This document shows positions 44,567-50,369 of a stretch of 50,369 nucleotides of DNA, piece by piece (the first letter of the stretch is position 1; the number at the start of each line of letters is the position of its first letter). Origin of the DNA: Anaerolineaceae bacterium (lineage in GTDB: Bacteria; Chloroflexota; Anaerolineae; Anaerolineales; Anaerolineaceae); NCBI GenBank assembly GCA_029265815.1, contig JAJUGU010000012.1, positions 1 to 50,369 on the forward strand, given 5' to 3'. Position numbers and translations under genes: made by a program. The notes beneath the pieces are model-generated. The model saw only the letters and a list, made by a program, of their open reading frames with translations, had not been told where the DNA came from and ran no database searches.

Positions 44567-45370
44567 ATGAACAAATTTACCTGGCAAGACTTGTTGAATT
44601 TTGTTATCACGTTGGTAATGGGATACGCTGTAAACATCCTCAGCGACAAGCTTGACATGCCAACCTGGCTCGCGGCAACGGTTATTTTGGTTGGGTTTAT
44701 TGCAGTTATAGTGCTATCCCTATCCAGAAAATTCCATACGGTTGTGGGTACGTATATCCAAACCACCCTGAGGAATGTGAATGAGGAACGTCAGCATGCC
44801 CACAAAGGTTTGATTGTTCCCTTATCCATGTATAACCGGACTATTTCTGAAGAGTTGCTTGCCAAGTTGCAAGTTGCGGATTATTCAGAATTGGATTTTG
44901 AGGAGTCTAACCTTGCCCCGGCCATTAAAGCCATTGAGGTAAACAAATCACAGATCACTCATTGCTGGATTCTGGCAACCGAGTCTTCTGATCCGGAAAA
45001 ACCCGGGTCTAAAGATTTTGTTCCAGCAATGATCAATTATATAAAAACAGAAAAGGGAATCACTAACTGCGAATTTCATTACGACAAGGCCATCACAATT
45101 GATGACGATGCCTTGATCACTCAAAAAAACCGTTTTATTGTTGAAGAAATCTTCAAAAATGCCAATCATTATGGATTAAAACCTAAAGATATCATCGCCG
45201 ATTGTACCGGAGGATTTAAGAGTATTACATTAGGTATTTTTCTGGCCTGCCTTGATCGCGAAAGAGATATTTTGTTTATCGGCACGAAGTATGGTGAAAA
45301 TGGAAAACCGGGTGGGCCAACAATTCCGATCATTACAAAGTTTTCAGTGAAAAATAGCGAAGGAGAATGA
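44567..45370 (+). CDS. two-helix membrane CARF-like protein (putative cOA-gated effector)
   Basis: 267 residues. Two hydrophobic helices (about 9-24 and 32-52) come first. The soluble part has GLIVPLSMYNR (81-91), a beta-strand entry like the first CARF strand, and the ligand-loop phrase IADCTGGFKSITLGIFLACL (210-229), which matches the CARF D-x-TGG-x-K motif. The architecture recalls Cam1 (membrane helix plus CARF), a type III effector that depolarises the membrane, although Cam1 has a single helix. It lies 1 base after cmr6 in the same operon. The membrane-effector role is inferred; CARF identity is from motif and context. Confidence 0.7.
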   Translation: MNKFTWQDLLNFVITLVMGYAVNILSDKLDMPTWLAATVILVGFIAVIVLSLSRKFHTVVGTYIQTTLRNVNEERQHAHKGLIVPLSMYNRTISEELLAKLQVADYSELDFEESNLAPAIKAIEVNKSQITHCWILATESSDPEKPGSKDFVPAMINYIKTEKGITNCEFHYDKAITIDDDALITQKNRFIVEEIFKNANHYGLKPKDIIADCTGGFKSITLGIFLACLDRERDILFIGTKYGENGKPGGPTIPIITKFSVKNSEGE

Positions 45371-45385
45371 TCCAGGAGGTTGCCC

Positions 45386-46282
45386 ATGATCTACCTTGCC
45401 CTCGTGGGTGAACAGCCAATGCCTGTGCTTCTGCCGCTCTGGCAAGAAAAAGGGTTTACTTCTGTTCAGTTGATCGCCTCTGAAACCACCCGGCCAGTTG
45501 CCGAGTTCCTCGCAGATTTTATCTGCAGCGACCCTGCCATGGGGGTAAGAAAAGTTCACCCTGTAATGGTCGTGGATGCCTATGATCTTGAAAAAGCGAG
45601 TGTTGACCTCAATGACCTTCTGGCAAAGCACCGCTATCACAGGGCTGTGTTCAATCTCACCGGTGGAACGAAAATGATGAGTATCGCTGCCCAGCAGGCC
45701 GCCGCAGGAACGCACGCATGTCTTTTGTATGTATCCACTGAGAAGCGCAGCCTGATTTACTTCTCTCCCAATTCAAAAGGCATGCAAACCATTCCCATTC
45801 AGGTAAAAGTGACGGTGGAACAGTATTTCAACGCGCATGGGTTTGAATGCAGCGAAAGCCAGAATTTTGGCTTGCGCGAGTGCGAGGTCCCGCCGCCCAA
45901 AGAGGGCGACGCGCTCGAAGACCGGGTTTATGATCTGCTGTGTCAATCGGGGTTGTTCGATGATGTGCGGCGCAACGTGTTTATTCGCCGCACCCATGGC
46001 AGCAGCGAAGTCACCAATGAGCTCGATGTGGTGGCCTCCAGCGGGGGTAACTTGGTGGTGTGCTCCTGCAAATCTGGCAAGGTAGACAATCAGGCGTTGT
46101 ATGAACTGGCTTCGCTTTCACGTCGTGAAGTCGCCGGCATCTATTGCGGCAGGGTGCTGGTATCTTCAAAAAAGACGCTTCTTCCGGGGGTGGTCAACCG
46201 CGCTGCGCAAGATGGCATCCGCGTCATCACTGCCGGTGAATTAGAACACGCGGCCCGCATTGCGTATGAAACGATTCTTTAA
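45386..46282 (+). CDS. Card1/Can2-like CARF plus PD-(D/E)XK-like protein
   Basis: 298 residues from ATG 45386 with an AGGAGG ribosome site. The N-terminal CARF domain has IYLALVGEQPMPVLL and FNLTGGTKMMSIAA (LTGGTK at 91-96). The C-terminal domain carries GDALEDRVYDLL (E179), then NELDVVASSGGNLVVCSCK (D214, K229), the order of a PD-(D/E)XK nuclease as in the DUF1887/Card1/Can2 family. The usual acidic residue of the E-x-K step is Ser227 (SCK), so activity needs checking. Family members cut nucleic acids when cyclic tetra-adenylate is bound. It is shorter than typical Card1. Confidence 0.82.
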   Translation: MIYLALVGEQPMPVLLPLWQEKGFTSVQLIASETTRPVAEFLADFICSDPAMGVRKVHPVMVVDAYDLEKASVDLNDLLAKHRYHRAVFNLTGGTKMMSIAAQQAAAGTHACLLYVSTEKRSLIYFSPNSKGMQTIPIQVKVTVEQYFNAHGFECSESQNFGLRECEVPPPKEGDALEDRVYDLLCQSGLFDDVRRNVFIRRTHGSSEVTNELDVVASSGGNLVVCSCKSGKVDNQALYELASLSRREVAGIYCGRVLVSSKKTLLPGVVNRAAQDGIRVITAGELEHAARIAYETIL

Positions 46283-46291
46283 CAGGTGATT

Positions 46292-46681
46292 ATGATCATT
46301 ATTAATTTTTCTCATCCTCTCACTCAAGAAAATATGAAGCAGATCGAGGAGCTGACCAAAGATAGCATCAGTCAGGTGTTCAATATCCACACCCAGCTCG
46401 ACCCCGCACGCCTGTTTGCACCGCAGGTGCGCGCGTTGATCAACGAAGCCCGCATAGACCCCGTGCTGCTGCAGACCACACCCATTGTGGTCAATCTGCC
46501 GTCGCTGGCGTCTATCGCCGCGCTTGTGATGGCAGAATTGCACGGCAGGATGGGGTATTTCCCTGCAATTTTACGCATGAGGTTGGTTGAAGGCGCGGTG
46601 CCGCCGCGCTTCGAGGTGGCTGAGCTGATTGATCTTCAGGCCGCGCGGGATACCGCCCGCGCTCTGCGTGTGGAGGGGTGA
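46292..46681 (+). CDS. csx15: Csx15-like protein, predicted ring nuclease
   Basis: 129 residues from ATG 46292; a GTG at 46286 would add two residues. It starts IIINFSHPLTQENMKQIEELT, followed by VNLPSLASIAALVMAELHGRMGYFPAILRM, which I recognise as the small CRISPR-associated Csx15 family. Csx15 has been placed among CARF-related small proteins predicted to degrade cyclic oligoadenylate (ring nucleases). Its position next to two CARF proteins fits signal control. The family call is moderate and the activity is inferred. Confidence 0.7.
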   Translation: MIIINFSHPLTQENMKQIEELTKDSISQVFNIHTQLDPARLFAPQVRALINEARIDPVLLQTTPIVVNLPSLASIAALVMAELHGRMGYFPAILRMRLVEGAVPPRFEVAELIDLQAARDTARALRVEG

Positions 46682-46684
46682 GCA

Positions 46685-47497
46685 GTGCCAGAATCGGTGG
46701 TCATCGAAGTTCATGCGCTCAATTCGGGCAGCCTTTTAAACAGCAACGGCCTCATCCTGCACTCCGCCTGGTTCGGTGCGCTGGCGCAGGGCAGCTCTGA
46801 AATCGTCGACCGGATGCATGATCAGCAGGTGAAACCTTTCACGATCAGCCCGTTGATGGGCCTCACCGCCGACCAGAAAGGGGTGTGTGCTTTCTCGGCG
46901 GGCCAGAGAGCCTGGTTCCGTGTTACCATCCTGGCCGATGAACTTTCGGAGAGCCTGGCGCAATGGAGTGATACGTTGAAAACCGGCGCAACAATAAATA
47001 TGAAAGATACTTTATGGCAGGTGGACCGGGTGGCGTTGGGTTCTGATGAGCATTTATGGGCGGGAAGGATGACCTATGAAAACCTGATCCAGGTGGTTCA
47101 GGGTTCTCGGGTTAAGGGGCGCTGGACGCTGGAGTTTGCCACACCGATGACCCTCAACGGATCGCGCTTTCCTTGTCCTTTTCCGCAGCCTGAAAGCCTG
47201 GTGCGTTCCTGGCTCGAACGCTGGCAGGTCTTTGCTCCGTTTTTTCTCACTGATGAGCTGCCTTCTCAGGCGCGTGAGTATTTGTGCGTAGAAGAATACC
47301 GTCTGCATACTGAAACGATACGCATGCATGGCATCCGCCTGCCGGGATGCGTGGGGCGCATCACCCTGCGCGACCGGGGCATGTCTGGCGCGATGCGCCA
47401 GACGCTTGCTTTGTTGGTGGAATTTTCCTTCTTCTGCGGCAGCGGTTACAAGACGACCCAGGGGCTGGGGCAGACGCGGGTAGTGAGGAGGGAGTAA
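46685..47497 (+). CDS. cas6: CRISPR endoribonuclease Cas6
   Basis: 270 residues from GTG 46685. The Cas6 pattern is visible: a ferredoxin-like start with a candidate catalytic His at LILHSAWF (His26), a second half beginning ATPMTLNGSRFPCPFP, and the C-terminal Gly-rich loop CGSGYKTTQGLGQTR (249-263). It cuts pre-crRNA within the repeat, probably leaving the 8-base tag ATTGAAAC. It is followed by the RT gene 20 bases later. The codons are GC-rich compared with cmr genes. Confidence 0.9.
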   Translation: MPESVVIEVHALNSGSLLNSNGLILHSAWFGALAQGSSEIVDRMHDQQVKPFTISPLMGLTADQKGVCAFSAGQRAWFRVTILADELSESLAQWSDTLKTGATINMKDTLWQVDRVALGSDEHLWAGRMTYENLIQVVQGSRVKGRWTLEFATPMTLNGSRFPCPFPQPESLVRSWLERWQVFAPFFLTDELPSQAREYLCVEEYRLHTETIRMHGIRLPGCVGRITLRDRGMSGAMRQTLALLVEFSFFCGSGYKTTQGLGQTRVVRRE

Positions 47498-47517
47498 AGG
47501 AACCGGAAAGGGGGATA

Positions 47518-48432
47518 TTGACGCTGCTGGATCTTGTGCTGGATATGAGAAATCTCACCTGCGCCTGGGATGCGGTGGCAGATAACGCGGGTATCGCGGG
47601 CAGCGATGATATTTCGATCATCCGGTGGCGCAGGAACTGGGAAGAGCGTCTGATCGATCTGGCACGCGCGGTGCGCTGCAACCATTATAAGCCGCATCAA
47701 TTGCGCACTCGCAAGGTTCCAAAAAGAGGGCAGGGTGGTTATCGGATCCTGCGCATTCCAACCGTAACCGACCGCGTGCTTCAGCGCGCCTGCGCGCAGG
47801 TTCTCATGCCTCTGTATGAATCCTGTTTCCTCGATTGCAGTTATGGCTACCGTCCGAAACGCGGCTTGCGTGAGGCGGTGCAGCAGATCATCATCCTTCG
47901 CGAGAATGGCTGCAGCCTGGTGTTGAGCGCTGACATTGACGCGTTTTTTGATACCGTGGATCATGAATTACTGCTGCGTTTCTTGCACACCGACTTGCCC
48001 GATGAAAGCCTGCTGCATCTGATCCAGTCCTGGTTGTCAATTGGTGCAGTATCTGCCAGACAGACAATCGGGATTCCCCAGGGCAGCCCCATCTCTCCAC
48101 TGCTGGCAAATATCTATCTGCACCGCTTTGATCTTTCGATGCGCTCCAATGGCCTAAACCTGATCAGATACGCAGATGATTTTGTCATCCTGTTTTCTCA
48201 CGCAGACGATTCAGAGAAGATTCATCGCATCGTCGAAGATGCGCTGCTTGCCCTCGGATTAAGGTTGGAACCCTCGAAAACTTTTATGACCAGTTTTGAG
48301 CAAGGGTTCACGTTCCTTGGGGTCAGATTCTATCGCGATGAATACTGTTACACCTGGGAAGACAAGGAAATTTGTGTCAGCGGCGATGAAGTGGATTGGT
48401 TGTTCACGAAATATGGCGGCGAATACGAGTGA
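47518..48432 (+). CDS. CRISPR-associated stand-alone reverse transcriptase
   Basis: About 304 residues. I place the start at TTG 47518, after an AAGGGGG ribosome site; the frame is open further upstream inside cas6 but without a site, and ATG 47545 is another option. RT motifs are complete: RILRIPTVTDRVLQRA (motif 1/2 region), LSADIDAFFDTVDHE (motif A, Asp139/141), GIPQGSPISPLLANIYL (motif B) and RYADDFVIL (YADD 218-221, motif C). They resemble the group II-intron-derived RTs fused to Cas1 in type III systems, but here the RT is a separate gene between cas6 and cas1. It may allow RNA-derived spacer capture. No maturase or endonuclease domain follows. Confidence 0.92.
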   Translation: MTLLDLVLDMRNLTCAWDAVADNAGIAGSDDISIIRWRRNWEERLIDLARAVRCNHYKPHQLRTRKVPKRGQGGYRILRIPTVTDRVLQRACAQVLMPLYESCFLDCSYGYRPKRGLREAVQQIIILRENGCSLVLSADIDAFFDTVDHELLLRFLHTDLPDESLLHLIQSWLSIGAVSARQTIGIPQGSPISPLLANIYLHRFDLSMRSNGLNLIRYADDFVILFSHADDSEKIHRIVEDALLALGLRLEPSKTFMTSFEQGFTFLGVRFYRDEYCYTWEDKEICVSGDEVDWLFTKYGGEYE

Positions 48433-48447
48433 AAGGAGAGGGAGAAA

Positions 48448-49440
48448 ATGCCAGGTTTATATGTGATGGAGCCTGGTTCGCGCATTGAAATTGAACACCA
48501 GAGAGTGCTGGTTACTCTCGAGGATGAGATCTTATTCCGCGTGCCGGTTCACAAGGTCAGCCATATTGTGCTTATTGGCAGGGTCGGGCTCACCACGCCA
48601 GCGCTGCATGTCCTTCTTGAAAAGAATATCCCTGTGATTTTTCTTGACGCCCAGGGCAGGTACCTGGGGCAGATGACACCTGCCTTATCAGCAAACCTGC
48701 CCCTCAGGCAGCAGCAATTCAAACGCAACGATGACCCCGATTTTGCCCTTTCATTTTCCAGAAGCATTGTCGCCGGAAAGATCCATAATCAGGCGGTTCA
48801 GGCCAGGCGTTGGTCTCGCTACACCGATGGGATTACAGAAGCGATGATCAACGCGCTGAAAGAAAAAGAGCGAGAGGCTCAAGAATCTGGCGATATGACT
48901 TCTCTGCTGGGCATCGAGGGCAGCGCAGCCAGGGCGTATTTTGAGATGATGCAAAAGGTCATTGCACCCGAGTGGGGGTTTACCGGCCGTAACCGCCGGC
49001 CGCCAAAAGACCCGGTGAATGCCATGTTGAGTTTTGGTTATACCTTGTTAACCTATACCATGTGCTCCGCTCTGCAAATCGTTGGTTTGGACCCGTATTT
49101 AGGGTATTATCACGCGGAGGGATACGGCAGGCCTTCGCTGGCGCTTGATCTAATTGAGGAATTTCGCATACCTGTCATTGATAATCTGATCACAGGTTTG
49201 ATCAATCGTGGGCAAATTAAAGTGCAAGATTTTTCGACTTGTGAAGAAGGCGTATGGATGAATGACCAGGCAAAAAGAATTTTTATCAGAGCGTTTGGCC
49301 GCAAATTGTCGCAAAGTGTGAAAACTCACGAAATCAAGCGGGGGATCTCTTATCAGAAGCACATGGAGGTTCAGGCGCGCAAAGTAGCCAGGTATATACA
49401 ACAAACGATTGAAGCATATAAGCCGTTTGAAACGAGGTAA
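48448..49440 (+). CDS. cas1: CRISPR integrase Cas1
   Basis: 330 residues from ATG 48448 with an AAGGAG ribosome site. The N-terminal beta domain is followed by the helical active-site domain with LLGIEGSAARAYF (Glu157), GYYHAEGYGRPSLALDLIEEFR (His222, Asp234 and Glu237) and RRPPKDPVNAMLSFGYTLL. These are the metal-binding residues for spacer integration. No RT is fused to it. It forms the integration complex with Cas2, and probably with the adjacent RT. Confidence 0.97.
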   Translation: MPGLYVMEPGSRIEIEHQRVLVTLEDEILFRVPVHKVSHIVLIGRVGLTTPALHVLLEKNIPVIFLDAQGRYLGQMTPALSANLPLRQQQFKRNDDPDFALSFSRSIVAGKIHNQAVQARRWSRYTDGITEAMINALKEKEREAQESGDMTSLLGIEGSAARAYFEMMQKVIAPEWGFTGRNRRPPKDPVNAMLSFGYTLLTYTMCSALQIVGLDPYLGYYHAEGYGRPSLALDLIEEFRIPVIDNLITGLINRGQIKVQDFSTCEEGVWMNDQAKRIFIRAFGRKLSQSVKTHEIKRGISYQKHMEVQARKVARYIQQTIEAYKPFETR

Positions 49441-49442
49441 AA

Positions 49443-49736
49443 ATGGCGCGGAAGGAAATGTATGTCGTGGTTTATGACATCAGTAATGATAAACGGCGCA
49501 CGAAACTGCATAATAAACTGCTTGATTTTGGCACCCCTGTGCAGTATAGTGTTTTTGAGTGCCATCTAGATCAAAAAATGAAAAAAAAGATGGATGAAGG
49601 AATAAAAAAGATCCTTCGACCGCGAAAAGATTCGCTGCGTGTTTATGCAATTTGTGCAAATTGCGAAGTGAAAATAGAAATTCATGAACCAAAAAAGAAG
49701 GAAAGCGAAAATTCACAAAATATAATTCTGGAGTAA
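49443..49736 (+). CDS. cas2: CRISPR-associated protein Cas2
   Basis: 97 residues with the Cas2 ferredoxin-like signature MYVVVYDISNDKRRTKLHN (Asp in VVYDIS) and QYSVFECHLD, followed by DSLRVYAICANCEVKIEIH. It is the structural core of the Cas1-Cas2 integrase. It starts 2 bases after cas1 with a GAGG ribosome site. The C-terminus is Lys/Glu-rich. Confidence 0.96.
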   Translation: MARKEMYVVVYDISNDKRRTKLHNKLLDFGTPVQYSVFECHLDQKMKKKMDEGIKKILRPRKDSLRVYAICANCEVKIEIHEPKKKESENSQNIILE

Positions 49737-50011
49737 ATTACCAGTTGCGATATCCCCCCCGGGTAAAACAGAAAAAAGAGGTTATCGCAAGAATTGAAAA
49801 CGACCCCCCACAGGTGGCGGTTAAGAGGTGAAAAAATGACGAAAAAAGGGGAAAAAACCAGTAAAAATGTGATAACCTCAACAGGAGAGAAAGAAAAAAG
49901 AGGTTATCGCAGAACGAGTAAAACCGCCACAGGTTGCAGGATGATGAAATCATACCCCCACAGATTGCACATTTTCTTGTATAATGATGAATGTAACCCC
50001 CAGGGGTTGCA
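49737..50011 (+). promoter_or_regulatory. CRISPR leader with repeated motifs and pre-crRNA promoter
   Basis: An AT-rich leader of about 275 bases between cas2 and the first repeat. TATAAT at 49980-49985 would start transcription about 20 bases before the array; the -35 is unclear. A 19-base direct repeat occurs at 49771-49789 and 49893-49911. A 16-base degenerate unit resembling CCCCCACAGGTTGCAG occurs four times (49805, 49924, 49955 and 49997), the last ending at the first CRISPR repeat. GATAACCTC (49871-49879) is inverted with GAGGTTATC (49900-49908). Confidence 0.7.
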
Positions 50012-50369
50012 GTAAGAATCCCTGTTCCCGCATAGTCGGGATTGAAACCCAAACAGCTTCGTGCTGCCGTTCGAGAGAACGATCGTAAGAATCCCTGTTC
50101 CCGCATAGTCGGGATTGAAACATGTAATTATGTGCAACAAAGGGGTACCACTATGAATTTTGTAAGAATCCCTGTTCCCGCATAGTCGGGATTGAAACCC
50201 TATAACAATGCCAAGACACATAAAAACAACCGGAACGTAAGAATCCCTGTTCCCGCATAGTCGGGATTGAAACTTGTAATAATCACCATCATCATATTTG
50301 GCCGGTGTGCCCTGGCTGAGTAAGAATCCCTGTTCCCGCATAGTCGGGATTGAAACCCCCGTGATCACC
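50012..50369 (+). CRISPR. CRISPR array, five repeats visible, continues past the window
   Basis: Identical 37-base repeats start at 50012, 50085, 50162, 50237 and 50320. Each begins GTAAGAATCCC and ends CGGGATTGAAAC, so the crRNA tag ATTGAAAC fits type III. Internal CCCG/CGGG and AATCCC/GGGATT allow hairpins. Spacers are 36, 40, 38 and 46 bases (50049-50084, 50122-50161, 50199-50236, 50274-50319), with a fifth cut at the window end. The array is co-directional with the cas genes and its leader side is at 50011. Confidence 0.97.

Noticed and set aside
45387-46282. A toxin-antitoxin pair in the operon after cmr6
   Set aside because: Both proteins carry CARF-like TGG-x-K loops and fit type III accessory effectors better.
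47347-47517. N-terminal extension of the RT frame inside cas6
   Set aside because: It overlaps the conserved Gly-rich end of Cas6 and has Arg/Ala-rich, non-RT sequence; the RT motifs begin later.
49904-50368. A 154-residue minus-strand frame with repeated GNRDS-like phrases
   Set aside because: The repetition is the translation of CRISPR repeats read backwards; it is not a gene.

Overview
The window looks like a chromosomal segment of a Chloroflexota bacterium, most likely an Anaerolineae lineage. This is inferred from gene content and style: a DUF6754-type protein, a glutamate-mutase-L (MutL/GlmL) ATPase among membrane proteins, a CoaE-acetyltransferase fusion, a CdaA/CdaR c-di-AMP module, frequent TTG starts, and several genes with a -10 box only 6-7 bases before ATG. 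No rRNA is present; the single tRNA is tRNA-Gly(UCC).

Layout. 1-705: the end of a PIG-L deacetylase cut by the window edge. 738-8715: a co-directional run of mostly uncharacterised membrane or envelope genes around a MutL-like ATPase. 8777-11959 (minus): phosphohexomutase, DUF389-SH3 membrane protein and a small HAD protein. 12011-13749: a BMP-like lipoprotein convergent with a sugar-phosphate transferase. 14071-18860: a selenium-linked stretch holding a SelW-like selenoprotein, trpS, dtd, a selenocysteine-containing selD, and uvrC. Both selenoprotein genes are interrupted by an in-frame TGA that ordinary ORF calling reads as stop. 18906-26228: rhodanese, proline iminopeptidase, coaE-GNAT, cdaA, cdaR, der, lepB and a YgiT-type zinc protein. 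26257-30744: Ser/Thr kinase with a propeller domain, small membrane proteins, a double-GNAT protein. 31068-31828: a decayed TauE/SafE transporter. 31958-37935: tRNA-Gly, pepF, a head-GIN protein, and an ECF vitamin/metal transporter (S component, T component, fused double ATPase).

38479-50369 is a complete-looking type III-B CRISPR-Cas locus, all on the plus strand: cmr1, cas10/cmr2, cmr3, cmr4, cmr5, cmr6, a two-helix membrane CARF-like protein, a CARF plus PD-(D/E)XK-like protein (Card1/Can2 type), csx15, cas6, a stand-alone reverse transcriptase, cas1, cas2, a leader with repeated motifs, and an array of 37-base repeats that runs off the window. The logic suggested is: RT-Cas1-Cas2 acquires spacers (possibly from RNA), Cas6 processes crRNA, Cas10 (GGDD present, no HD domain) makes cyclic oligoadenylate, two CARF proteins respond, and Csx15 may switch the signal off. 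However cmr1 carries a frameshift at an A8 run, and cmr6 carries an apparent internal deletion plus a frameshift at a T9 run, so the effector complex may be damaged, recoded or mis-sequenced there. Base composition changes clearly between the AT-rich cmr part and the GC-rich csx15-cas6-RT-cas1 part, suggesting modular assembly.

Most interesting: the two hidden selenoproteins; the unfused Cas6-RT-Cas1-Cas2 module paired with a membrane CARF protein and a Card1-like protein whose expected catalytic Glu is Ser; the broken cmr1/cmr6; and the uncharacterised MutL-centred envelope cluster.
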